In this document: positions 1-6,475 of the stretch, one piece after another
Position numbering within the stretch: the first letter of the stretch is position 1
Layout of the letters: the number at the start of each line of letters is the position of its first letter
Source: Candidatus Nomurabacteria bacterium CG_4_9_14_0_2_um_filter_32_10
Lineage (GTDB): Bacteria > Patescibacteriota > Minisyncoccia > Phycocordibacterales > UBA9973
NCBI GenBank assembly: GCA_002788475.1
Contig: PFRK01000008.1
Location: forward strand, 1 to 9,833
DNA: 9,833 nt
Reading direction: 5' to 3'
Notes under the pieces: generated by a model
Database searches by the model: none
What the model saw: the letters and a program-made list of their open reading frames with translations, nothing else
Told to the model about the DNA's origin: nothing
Program-made: the position numbers and the translations under genes

Positions 1-3000
1 CCAACTCTTAACCAAAATACAACTGGCACAGCTGCTGGACTATCCGCAACTCTTGTTTCTACTTCTGGAGGTTCTGGTGTCAACAATGCAGGAACTCTAA
101 CATGGGGTTCAGGAGGAACATTGGGTACAGCTGCATATACAGCAAGTACTGCATATGCAACAGCTGCACAAGGAACACTTGCAACTAATGCTATACCAAA
201 AGGTATAGGAACAAATGTTGGTGATTTAATATCTTTCTCCGCTGCAAGTACTCCATCTCGAATAGCTGCTGTTGCAACAGGTCAACCATTAATTTCAAAA
301 GGAATTAACACATTACCAGCATATGCAGGATATACATTTGCAGGTACTGCTGCTCAAACATATACATTCCCAACAACAACTGCAACACTAGCAAGAACAG
401 ATGCTGCTCAAACATTTACTGGAACACAAACATTCTCTGGTACTGTTACTGCTCCAGACTTTATTGTCACTTCAGGTACTATCTCCGACGCCGACACAGC
501 CTACGTAACCTTCGCTGATGGTATATATAGCAGTACAGGCACATCTTATTTCGCAGGACTATTAAACGCTCGAGGCGGGATTGGGAATGATAATGCTACT
601 TATCTTGCTATCAATGGCGGAACTTCAGGCTATACTTATTTTGCAGGCAACGTCGGCATCGGGACGATAGTGCCAAGTGGAATATTGTCTGTCACTCCTT
701 CTCAATACAACACAGGTACAGCTTCACAATCTTTAACTACGGTAACTGGAGTAGGGACAACTTGGACTAGCGCAATGGTAGGTTCACAATTTGTTTATGC
801 TGATGGAACTAATGGTGGCACGATTACCGCTTTTGGTTCTGCCACTTCCTTAACGGTTTCCACTTCGCAAACAGTAGCATCGCAAGCTTACAAGATAGCT
901 TATACAGGGTTACAAGTAGGAAGCACAGGCAACGTCGGCATCGGGACGACGGCACCAATAGGACAATTACAAATTACAGATACTACTGCTGCAAGTGCAA
1001 CAAGAGGATTACTTATTACTCAACATAATAGCGGAGTACACGCACCGTTATTTACAACGAGAAAAAGCAGAGGTACAGAAGGTAGCCCCACTGCTGTTGC
1101 AAGTGGAGATTATCTTGGTTTATTTGATTGGTCTGGTTATGTAGGTGGAACAAATACTTATAAACAAGGAGCTAGAATTATTGCTATTGTTAATGGAACT
1201 GTAACAGATAGTAGTGCAGGAATACCAACAGAACTTGGATTTTTTACAAATCAAGGTGATGGTTCAGTTGGATTGACAGAAAGATTAAGAATCACAAAAG
1301 CAGGCAACGTCGGCATCGGAACGACAAACCCTACGGCGAAGTTAGTAGTTAGTGGAGATATTTACCTTGACTCAGGAGCAAATAGAAATATAAAGATGCC
1401 TTATCTTAGTTCTGGAAGTGGTGCTGATCTAACCATCGAAGCTCAAAGCACTGACGCTTCGGGAAATGGTGGAGATCTATTCCTTGGAGCAGGACTTGTA
1501 GGGACTCCTACCTCCCTTACTAATGGAGGTTCTGTTTATATCTACCCTGGAACTGGAGACTCCAACGGAAATGTAATTTTGGGACATAGTGGTTCATCTG
1601 CGATTGGCAACGTCGGCATCGGAACAACGAGTCCGGGAGCTTCACTTTCGATTGGAGATACAAACACTCAAAAAAACGCTGAAATATTCGGTTGGCTTTG
1701 CGTAATTTCTCCTGGAAAATACTGTACTGCTGCCACAGACACAGGAACAATTTATGCTGAAGTTACTACAGTAGCACAAGCTGACTACGCAGAATATTTT
1801 TATACAAAAGATATTGATCTAAAAGCAGGTGAAGCAGTGTGCGTGGATATAACGGTAGACAACGGCGTAAAACGTTGTGACCGACCAGGAGATGGAAATC
1901 TGATGGGTATCGTTTCCACCAAACCGGGAGTACTTGGAAATGTTACAAAAGAAACAAAAGATAATCCAAATTATATAGCAATAGCAATGATCGGACAAAT
2001 TCCAGGAAAGATAAATAGCGAAAATGGTTTAGTACGAAGGGGCGATAATCTAACTTCTTCTTCTATCCCAGGAATAATGATGAAGGCTGGTCCGGAAGAT
2101 CCAACAGTAGGAGTAGCGCTTAATTCTGCTAGAGGTTTAATCGATACTATCCAAATAGTCATCAGTAGACGCAATCAGAGTTTGACAGTCTCTCAAGTGG
2201 AAGAACAAATTACCAAGCGAATCGCCAGTATGGAACTTGAAGACGAAGTAACACTTTTGATTGATAAAACCTTAACTGAATTAAAAATAGAAGATTATTT
2301 TGCTTCAAATGCAGATCGCTCTACTAAACGAAATATAAAAAGTTATACAAATAATGAAGAAGCTCTTGCTCTAGTCTTGAATGTTCCACTTAATACTTTT
2401 TATTCTGAAGAAGATGTCTTAAAATATGGAGACACTTCTCCTCTAATAAAGACTCGCTTAGGATTCTTGGCTGATGAAACAGATCCTTTCTTCTTAAAGG
2501 AAAATAAAAAAATAGACCAGGAATCAGTCAATGGTCTCTTGATTGCCTCCATCAAAGCTCTTAATCTTAAAATAGAGGAAATTGGAAAAACAGAAACTTT
2601 AATAAAAGAAGAAGAAGAAAAACCAAGCTGGTATGAATTAGCAGAAAATCTCTTTAATGATGTTTTTGAAAAAGTGGAAGGGTCAGTACTCTATATAAAA
2701 GACTTAGCAGTAAGAACATTAAAAATCGGTAGTCCAGAAAAACGTACAGGTATCACTTTTTATGATGAAGTAAACGGTAATCCATATTGTTTCTCAATTG
2801 CAAATGGAGAAACAAAAACTATGCTTGGAGAATGTACCATTATTACTCCCCCTCCAACAGATGAAGGTTTAACATATTCACCAGAAGATACAAATGCGCC
2901 AATCATTACACTTGATGGAGAAATTTTAGTAAGTCTAGACATCGGTTCTTCCTACACTGAAGCAGGAGCTATAGCAGTAGATGATGTTGATGGTGAAGTT

Positions 3001-3339
3001 GCTATGATAATAAGCGGATCTGTTGATACAACCATCCCAGGAACTTATACTATTACATATACTGCGACAGATACAGCAGGCAACACGGCAACACCAGTTG
3101 TAAGAACTGTAAATGTTGGAGACGTGACTACTATCCCGACATTTGAACCTATCACCACCGAAAGCGGGACCACACAGGAAACGGTGGCGCCTGAACCAGT
3201 ATCTACAACAGAAATTATACCTGAACTAACATCCGAACCTACACCAGAGCCAGTGTATGAACCTACACCCCAGCCAGAGGCTGGTCAGCCTTCGGCTGAA
3301 ACAACAACACCTGAACCAGATTCTACGCCCCAGCCATAG
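1..3339 (+). CDS. Giant modular tail-fibre-like surface protein, 5' end outside window
   Basis: The frame is open from base 1, so the TTG at 121 is not a real start; 1112 codons are visible. Residues below count from base 1. Residues 1-590 are Gly/Thr/Ala-rich, low-complexity beta-type sequence with four G-N-V-G-I-G-T motifs (at 216, 310, 435, 536), typical of fibre shafts. Residues about 594-720, starting A-D-Y-A-E-Y-F, resemble the peptidase G2 / fibre-tip domain of phage appendages. Residues about 765-861 resemble the S74 endosialidase chaperone domain (D-R-S-T-K-R-N-I, then G-F-L-A at 821). Residues 965-1040 look like a DUF5011/HYR-type Ig domain. A Pro/Thr/Glu tail follows. No C-terminal anchor is visible. 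Likely an extracellular fibre or adhesin; ligand unknown. The S74 serine position is Ala771 and the TAG stop lies inside a repeat (see findings). Confidence 0.85.
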   Translation, partial: PTLNQNTTGTAAGLSATLVSTSGGSGVNNAGTLTWGSGGTLGTAAYTASTAYATAAQGTLATNAIPKGIGTNVGDLISFSAASTPSRIAAVATGQPLISKGINTLPAYAGYTFAGTAAQTYTFPTTTATLARTDAAQTFTGTQTFSGTVTAPDFIVTSGTISDADTAYVTFADGIYSSTGTSYFAGLLNARGGIGNDNATYLAINGGTSGYTYFAGNVGIGTIVPSGILSVTPSQYNTGTASQSLTTVTGVGTTWTSAMVGSQFVYADGTNGGTITAFGSATSLTVSTSQTVASQAYKIAYTGLQVGSTGNVGIGTTAPIGQLQITDTTAASATRGLLITQHNSGVHAPLFTTRKSRGTEGSPTAVASGDYLGLFDWSGYVGGTNTYKQGARIIAIVNGTVTDSSAGIPTELGFFTNQGDGSVGLTERLRITKAGNVGIGTTNPTAKLVVSGDIYLDSGANRNIKMPYLSSGSGADLTIEAQSTDASGNGGDLFLGAGLVGTPTSLTNGGSVYIYPGTGDSNGNVILGHSGSSAIGNVGIGTTSPGASLSIGDTNTQKNAEIFGWLCVISPGKYCTAATDTGTIYAEVTTVAQADYAEYFYTKDIDLKAGEAVCVDITVDNGVKRCDRPGDGNLMGIVSTKPGVLGNVTKETKDNPNYIAIAMIGQIPGKINSENGLVRRGDNLTSSSIPGIMMKAGPEDPTVGVALNSARGLIDTIQIVISRRNQSLTVSQVEEQITKRIASMELEDEVTLLIDKTLTELKIEDYFASNADRSTKRNIKSYTNNEEALALVLNVPLNTFYSEEDVLKYGDTSPLIKTRLGFLADETDPFFLKENKKIDQESVNGLLIASIKALNLKIEEIGKTETLIKEEEEKPSWYELAENLFNDVFEKVEGSVLYIKDLAVRTLKIGSPEKRTGITFYDEVNGNPYCFSIANGETKTMLGECTIITPPPTDEGLTYSPEDTNAPIITLDGEILVSLDIGSSYTEAGAIAVDDVDGEVAMIISGSVDTTIPGTYTITYTATDTAGNTATPVVRTVNVGDVTTIPTFEPITTESGTTQETVAPEPVSTTEIIPELTSEPTPEPVYEPTPQPEAGQPSAETTTPEPDSTPQP
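646..1627 (+). repeat. Four dispersed 22-bp coding repeats (NVGIGT motif)
   Basis: Nearly identical 22-base blocks beginning GGCAACGTCGGCATCGG occur at 646-667, 928-949, 1303-1324 and 1606-1627. All are in the same frame, 282, 375 and 303 bases apart. They are GC-rich and almost invariant at DNA level, while the sequence between them is AT-rich and unrelated. Each opens a new shaft module. Such conservation at silent positions suggests recombination between copies. Confidence 0.85.
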
Positions 3340-3360
3340 GCTGATCAGCCTTCGGCTGAA
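3268..3360 (+). repeat. Two 33-bp direct repeats, each a tandem double hairpin
   Basis: Copies at 3268-3300 and 3328-3360 differ at two bases (3277 G to 3337 T, and 3284 G to 3344 A). In copy one, CCAGCC-AGA-GGCTGG is followed by TCAGCC-TTC-GGCTGA, so each copy can form two adjacent hairpins; in copy two the first stem is weaker. Copy one encodes part of the Pro/Glu-rich tail. Copy two contains the TAG stop codon. The last hairpin (3345-3359) could help end transcription between the convergent genes, but only a loose T-rich stretch follows. Confidence 0.8.
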
Positions 3361-3374
3361 GCACCATAATTCTT

Positions 3375-4112
3375 TTATATTCTTTTAAAGTTTTTAATAA
3401 TAGTACTTTTCGTATTACTATCAAATTCATATTCAAATGTTGCATCACCTTGAATATGTCCATCTTCATAAGTCACTGAACCTGTATTAAGAGAATAATT
3501 TATAAATACAGATACGACATACCATAAACCTCCCAATACTGGTTTATCGGTCGTAATAGTTTTTATGTTTTCTCTAATATATTTTTCAACAGCTAGTATC
3601 TCATTTAAATCTTTACAAGATATTTGACCCAATTGAAATCCAGAAGTTAATTTCATTTTATCTTTATAAACATAAACACCGTCTCCCTTATCTATCATTT
3701 CTCCAAATAAAGCTACGGCATTACCATCTCCAAATTGAACAACAAGTTCTTCTTTTGTATTCATACCTTCAGCTAAAGAATCCCACCAAAGATTTGCAGT
3801 TCTAGCCATTATTTTCTGATCAAGAGGCCCCACCGTCCCTTCAAATTTTCCAACTTTTGAATCTTTTTCTGCTGGATAATTATTAAACTCTCCAGATATT
3901 TCTTCTCCTTTTATATCTAAATTAAGCCATGCCTTATCATAAAATCCGCTATTAGTTTTATTAGAATAATAATAACAAAGAGAGAGAACCTCCTTTTCTG
4001 CTATTTCATCAACATTTTTAATTTCATCCTCTTTTGTCCAAAAAAGACTTACTAAAACAATACCAATTACAATACAGATTAAAACAAAAAACACGATAAT
4101 ATTTTTTTTCAT
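3375..4112 (-). CDS. Membrane-anchored conserved protein of unknown function
   Basis: 245 residues. An N-terminal hydrophobic segment at about 5-25, preceded by two lysines, fits an uncleaved signal anchor. There is no lipobox cysteine, so lipoprotein processing is unlikely. The remainder (about 30-245) is soluble, with many short beta-like stretches and a Trp-rich patch (L-W-W-D-S-L near 108). The extracytoplasmic location is inferred. I recall similar proteins from Parcubacteria but know no function and see no enzyme motif. The ATG at 4112 is preceded by a TATAAT ending six bases upstream, with no Shine-Dalgarno sequence, so the transcript may be leaderless. It is convergent with the fibre gene, 35 bp away. 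Confidence 0.8.
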   Translation of the reverse strand: MKKNIIVFFVLICIVIGIVLVSLFWTKEDEIKNVDEIAEKEVLSLCYYYSNKTNSGFYDKAWLNLDIKGEEISGEFNNYPAEKDSKVGKFEGTVGPLDQKIMARTANLWWDSLAEGMNTKEELVVQFGDGNAVALFGEMIDKGDGVYVYKDKMKLTSGFQLGQISCKDLNEILAVEKYIRENIKTITTDKPVLGGLWYVVSVFINYSLNTGSVTYEDGHIQGDATFEYEFDSNTKSTIIKNFKRI

Positions 4113-4118
4113 ATTTTT

Positions 4119-4127
4119 ATTATAACA
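4119..4127 (-). promoter_or_regulatory. Extended -10 promoter, leaderless type
   Basis: The minus strand reads TGT-TATAAT and then six bases before the ATG at 4112. This places the expected transcription start on the A of the start codon. No good -35 element is visible at 17 bp spacing. Confidence 0.55.
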
Positions 4128-4217
4128 ATTACTAATATAATATATATGACGTCAGAAACGATTTTTCATTACTATGTTATTTTTATACCAACCCTTCAAT
4201 CATTAGTATAAATATGA

Positions 4218-4223
4218 TAATAT
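4218..4223 (+). promoter_or_regulatory. -10 element, leaderless type
   Basis: TGA-TAATAT at 4215-4223 ends six bases before the ATG at 4230. A weak -35 (TTCAAT, 4195-4200) sits exactly 17 bp upstream of the hexamer. It faces away from the minus-strand promoter at 4119; the 117-bp gap between these divergent genes therefore holds both promoters. Confidence 0.45.
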
Positions 4224-4229
4224 ATTTCT

Positions 4230-4709
4230 ATGGAAGATTTATCGAATTATGAAAAATTAAAAGAAGATGCTCAGAATTTTTATAACAATATTCACAAAGT
4301 ATTTTCACCAGCACTAAACCAAGATATATATTTCAATTCGGAAGGGTTTAATCATATTGTTTTCAAAGGCTCACGATCTGAAAAAGAAAGACCCTCTCAA
4401 ATGCTACGCTTCAAACTTCTGCATCTTGCTGTAAAACTAGTAAAACTCCCCACTACATATCAGGAATTTGAAGAAACCTTAAAAGAATTTGAAGTTAAAA
4501 GTCATAAGAAAAGAATTAGAAAATCAAAACCTGTCAGATATTGGGGTATTATTGCCATTATTGATAGTAGAAAAATTAAAGTAATATTGAGACAAATTGG
4601 AGATGGCGGAGCAATGCATTTTTGGAGTATCGTACCTGCGTGGACAACAAACAAATATCGGGATGCAAAGTTTTATACAACAATGAAAGGTAGTCCAGAC
4701 GAAGATTAA
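4230..4709 (+). CDS. Small basic protein, possible BECR-fold (RelE/EndoU-like) nuclease
   Basis: 159 residues, soluble, with no signal peptide. Visible blocks are F-N-S-E-G-F-N-H-I-V-F at 35-45, R-F-K-L-L-H-L-A at 60-67, a basic stretch around 91-103, I-K-V-I-L-R-Q-I at 116-123, and H-F-W-S-I-V-P at 130-136. A conserved His after a short strand, a helix, then basic strands, resembles phage-type PBECR and RelE/colicin-like nuclease domains. That is a fold-level impression, not a motif match. I recall near relatives as uncharacterised proteins in Parcubacteria. No antitoxin-like partner is adjacent, so a toxin role is unsupported. The ATG at 4230 follows a -10-like hexamer by six bases and no Shine-Dalgarno sequence is present. 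Confidence 0.75.
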   Translation: MEDLSNYEKLKEDAQNFYNNIHKVFSPALNQDIYFNSEGFNHIVFKGSRSEKERPSQMLRFKLLHLAVKLVKLPTTYQEFEETLKEFEVKSHKKRIRKSKPVRYWGIIAIIDSRKIKVILRQIGDGGAMHFWSIVPAWTTNKYRDAKFYTTMKGSPDED

Positions 4710-4720
4710 AATAAACACCA

Positions 4721-4750
4721 AAAACAAAAATACCACCAACTAAGGTGGTA
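4721..4750 (-). terminator. Rho-independent terminator, possibly bidirectional
   Basis: TACCACC (4731-4737) pairs with GGTGGTA (4744-4750) around a six-base loop. On the minus strand the stem is followed directly by a T-rich tract (complement of 4721-4730), so it should stop transcripts of the small minus-strand gene. On the plus strand the tract is weaker (ACTTTGTT) but it lies 21 bases after the 159-residue gene. Confidence 0.7.
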
Positions 4751-4767
4751 ACTTTGTTATGCCTGCC

Positions 4768-4803
4768 TTCGGCTTATGAATTAGCCGAATAGGGCTGACG
4801 CCC
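4768..4803. repeat. Intergenic tandem double hairpin
   Basis: TTCGGCT (4768-4774) pairs with AGCCGAA (4783-4789), then GGGC (4792-4795) pairs with GCCC (4800-4803). The paired-hairpin layout matches the ones inside gatC, gatA and the fibre gene. The core GCCTTCGGCT is shared with the fibre gene tail. A further imperfect pairing (4803-4812 with 4850-4858) shows that the whole gap is structured. Confidence 0.6.
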
Positions 4804-4863
4804 CACAAGCACATTCATAATATAGCAAAAAATACCTCGTAAAGCAATAGTGTTGTGGATTAC

Positions 4864-5052
4864 TCATAACTCTAACTCAAAGTAAAGCCCACGATCATCA
4901 GACAACTCATATATTTTTTTACAACCAAATGATTCAGCAACGACAATAGATGGTGCATTATTAGTCAATATACCAAGAAAAACTTTTTTGCCAGACCAAT
5001 TTATTCCCCTTATACTATTTTGAGCAATTTGTAATTGATGTTTTCCAGCCAT
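4864..5052 (-). CDS. Small protein of unknown function, 62 residues
   Basis: The frame extends upstream to a TTG at 5094, but I choose the ATG at 5052. A perfect extended -10 (TGG-TATAAT) ends six bases before it, the same layout as in four other genes here. The product reads M-A-G-K-H-Q-L, then a mixed alpha/beta-like sequence ending F-G-C-K-K-I-Y-E-L and Y-F-E-L-E-L. No transmembrane segment or signal peptide. Not recognised; it could be a short intact gene or the 3' remnant of a larger one. The precise promoter-start spacing argues for a real gene. It lies downstream of the tRNA-Asp terminator, so it should be transcribed on its own. Confidence 0.55.
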   Translation of the reverse strand: MAGKHQLQIAQNSIRGINWSGKKVFLGILTNNAPSIVVAESFGCKKIYELSDDRGLYFELEL

Positions 5053-5058
5053 AAAATT

Positions 5059-5067
5059 ATTATACCA
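5059..5067 (-). promoter_or_regulatory. Extended -10 promoter, leaderless type
   Basis: TGG-TATAAT followed by AATTTT and then the ATG at 5052. The hexamer and extension match consensus; no convincing -35 is seen. This decides the start of the 62-residue protein. Confidence 0.55.
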
Positions 5068-5102
5068 ATTCCAGCGTCCAATAAGCCAGCCCAAAAACTG
5101 CC

Positions 5103-5137
5103 TTTGGTGAGAACCAAAAAGCCCTTACGCTGTAAGG
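5103..5137 (-). terminator. Terminator after tRNA-Asp
   Basis: On the minus strand, CCTTAC-AGC-GTAAGG (5137-5123) is followed by GC and five T (5120-5116). A second hairpin, TTTGGT pairing with ACCAAA (5118-5103), follows at once. It begins 26 bases after the tRNA-Asp 3' end. Confidence 0.65.
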
Positions 5138-5162
5138 ACATTTTTAGTAAAATTTTCGTATG

Positions 5163-5448
5163 CGCGACCGACCGGATTTGAACCGGCAACCTCCCGCGTG
5201 CACTTATCCAATATTTTCATAAAGGCGTGGACTATATCTTCACCATATTCACAAATAATGAACTTAGGTGCTCCTGTATCTAGTCTCTACGGCGCTCCCC
5301 CTAAATTAGAGGGTTCCCACGGTATTCGCATATCTAAATTAATAGACTTAGCCTTCACCGTTATCCAGGAGAGTTTCAATCTGTCATTTCGACAAAAAGC
5401 TGCAGTTACCTACAGGCGGGTGCTACTAACCAGTTGAGCTACGGTCGC
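5163..5448 (-). tRNA. tRNA-Asp(GTC), interrupted by a group I intron
   Basis: The 5' exon is 5448-5412 and the 3' exon 5200-5163. The acceptor GCGACCG pairs perfectly with CGGTCGC. The anticodon stem is CCCGC/GCGGG. The joined loop reads CTGTCAC, giving anticodon GTC with C38. T arm GCCGG-TTCAAAT-CCGGT. The D stem has one mismatch. The discriminator base is G73, an Asp hallmark, and CCA is not encoded. A different joint would give an Ala(TGC) loop, but G73, a G3-C70 pair and the lack of a matching guide sequence argue against Ala. The intron splits the anticodon between U35 and C36. Confidence 0.88.
5201..5411 (-). ncRNA. Group I intron (211 nt) in tRNA-Asp, no ORF
   Basis: The 5' exon ends in U and the intron ends in G, as group I splicing requires. 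P1: exon CTGT (5415-5412 without the leading C; C-T-G-T at the exon end) pairs with guide GCAG (5403-5400), leaving a U-G wobble at the cut. P4: ACGGT (5361-5357) with ACCGT (5323-5319). P7: GACTA (5285-5281) with TAGTC (5234-5230), inside the typical GTAGAGACTAGAT and GATATAGTCC contexts. The P4 flanks differ from those of the tRNA-fMet intron, hinting at another subgroup. There is no room for an internal endonuclease. Confidence 0.85.
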
Positions 5449-5507
5449 ATTTTTATATATTTTTCAAACTTTTCTTTCTTTCTCTCAAGAAACAAAGAAC
5501 ACTTACT

Positions 5508-5513
5508 ATTATA
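5508..5513 (-). promoter_or_regulatory. Possible promoter for tRNA-Asp
   Basis: A TATAAT on the minus strand lies about 60 bases upstream of the tRNA 5' end, with TTGAAA 15 bases further upstream (short spacing). The tRNA could instead be read through from the upstream CAT tRNA; no strong terminator separates the two. Confidence 0.3.
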
Positions 5514-5606
5514 CATAATTTTGCATAATTTCAAAGCATTCTGTGTACTGTATTATAAACGATAAAATTACTTCTCTTGGAGAGTCTGAATTAATAATAA
5601 AACTTG

Positions 5607-5680
5607 TGTCGGCACCAGGAGTTGCACCTGGGACCTGCACTTTATGAGTGTGCCGCTCTAACTACCTGAGCTATACCGAC
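5607..5680 (-). tRNA. tRNA with CAT anticodon (elongator Met or Ile2)
   Basis: The acceptor GTCGGTA pairs with TGCCGAC (one G-U), and the discriminator is A73. D stem GCTC/GAGC. The anticodon loop is CTCATAA. T stem CCAGG/CCTGG. CCA is not encoded. It lacks the initiator features (1:72 is paired), so it is elongator Met, or Ile2 if its C34 is modified to lysidine; sequence alone does not decide. Odd points: an A31-A39 mismatch closes the anticodon loop, the T loop reads TGCAACT (G at 55), and the D loop AGGTAGTTA has A where G18 is expected. Confidence 0.8.
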
Positions 5681-5689
5681 ATAATTATC

Positions 5690-5698
5690 AATATAACA
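5690..5698 (-). promoter_or_regulatory. Extended -10 promoter for the CAT tRNA
   Basis: The minus strand reads TGT-TATATT and then nine bases before the tRNA 5' end. It lies in the 42-bp gap after the endonuclease gene. Confidence 0.45.
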
Positions 5699-5722
5699 AA
5701 AAATCTTTAAAAATAAAAGCTT

Positions 5723-6400
5723 TCAACCCGCGGCTATGTTTTCTATGGCTCCTAAAATTTTATTTCTTAAATGAGTACCCCTTCTAACCTTAACCCTTAA
5801 TATCCCTTTATATTTTTGCTTATTTTTAAAAGAAGCTTTTTTAAGATTAGTTTTTATAAAAGTTGTTTTTGAAAATTGTTCTTTTTTAACGTCCAAAAAA
5901 TTTAACCAAAAAGATTTTATTGCTTTTTCTTCTCTCTTAAAAAACTCATTAATAGTAAGACGAAATATTAGGGAATCTTTTTTTACATTCCACAGTTCCA
6001 ACCATTTAAAATAGAAACGTATCATCTCTGGGTTACTGTTTGTAAAACCAAGTTCTCCGTTTTCATATTTATAACCCTCTCCCCAATACAAACCTAGTCC
6101 GATCATTAAAATATCTCTTTTTGACAATTTACCTAAAATTTCCACACCTTCTTGTCTTTGAAAAATATTTCTATTTATCCTTTCTTTTCGTTTAAATTCT
6201 GAATATCTCAAAAGACCTTTAACAGATTTTTCTTTGCCATGTGTTTTTATTTTTTGAATCGCATATTCTAAAAGAACAATATCTTTACACCAAAAACTAG
6301 CAGTAGATTTAGTTATGCCAAACTTTTTTACAATATCACTTAAGCTTGTTCCATTTTGTCTTATTTTTTGAACTGCTTCTTTTACGTGTGAATAATACAT
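5723..6400 (-). CDS. LAGLIDADG-like endonuclease with N-terminal helix-turn-helix
   Basis: 225 residues from the ATG at 6400. An ATG ten codons further upstream (6430) would add a hydrophobic stub and cover the -10 element, so I reject it. Residues 19-41 (S-L-S-D-I-V-K-K-F-G-I-T...) look like a resolvase-type helix-turn-helix. Residues 99-111 (M-I-G-L-G-L-Y-W-G-E-G-Y-K) match a divergent LAGLIDADG helix whose acidic residue is Glu108. T-N-S-N-P-E-M-I at 120-127 and a basic C-terminal half are typical of that fold. One motif is visible, so a dimer is expected. It lies free-standing between two tRNA genes, divergent from intron-bearing tRNA-fMet by 75 bp. It could be a homing endonuclease or a domesticated DNA-binding protein. 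It ends in TGA. Confidence 0.75.
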   Translation of the reverse strand: MYYSHVKEAVQKIRQNGTSLSDIVKKFGITKSTASFWCKDIVLLEYAIQKIKTHGKEKSVKGLLRYSEFKRKERINRNIFQRQEGVEILGKLSKRDILMIGLGLYWGEGYKYENGELGFTNSNPEMIRFYFKWLELWNVKKDSLIFRLTINEFFKREEKAIKSFWLNFLDVKKEQFSKTTFIKTNLKKASFKNKQKYKGILRVKVRRGTHLRNKILGAIENIAAG

Positions 6401-6402
6401 AA

Positions 6403-6417
6403 GGTATATTATATACC
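6403..6417 (-). promoter_or_regulatory. Palindromic -10 region, leaderless type
   Basis: GGTATA-nnn-TATACC is an inverted repeat that contains TATAAT (6413-6408), ending seven bases before the ATG. A dyad exactly over a -10 could be an operator for self-repression by the helix-turn-helix protein; that is a guess. Confidence 0.4.
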
Positions 6418-6437
6418 AAAATAGGTACAAAAATAAC

Positions 6438-6466
6438 TTGCATATTAAAATAATTTAATATATTAT
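6438..6466 (+). promoter_or_regulatory. Promoter of tRNA-fMet
   Basis: -35 TTGCAT (6438-6443), exactly 17 bp, then -10 TATTAT (6461-6466). The tRNA 5' end is ten bases downstream at 6476. Confidence 0.6.
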
Positions 6467-6475
6467 TATCTTTAT

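Noticed and set aside
121..123. TTG as the start of the fibre gene
   Set aside because: The same frame is open back to base 1 and codes for the same kind of Gly/Thr-rich sequence, so the gene starts upstream of the window.
646..1627. CRISPR-like spaced repeats
   Set aside because: The repeats are 22 bp with 250-350 bp between them, all in one reading frame, and encode a known fibre motif.
4147..4154. TGACGTCA palindrome as an operator
   Set aside because: An eight-base dyad in an AT-rich gap with no second copy or matching regulator in the window is weak evidence.
5198..5437. Plus-strand ORF of 79 codons
   Set aside because: It lies antisense to the tRNA-Asp gene and its intron and has no protein-like character.
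5163..5448. Reading the split tRNA as Ala(TGC)
   Set aside because: A cut after U33 would give loop CTTGCAC, but G73, a G3-C70 pair and no guide sequence matching that exon end favour Asp(GTC).
5723..5725. TGA recoded as glycine, as in some CPR lineages
   Set aside because: The endonuclease gene ends at TGA directly before a tRNA promoter, and the other recognised genes use TAA or TAG with no in-frame TGA.
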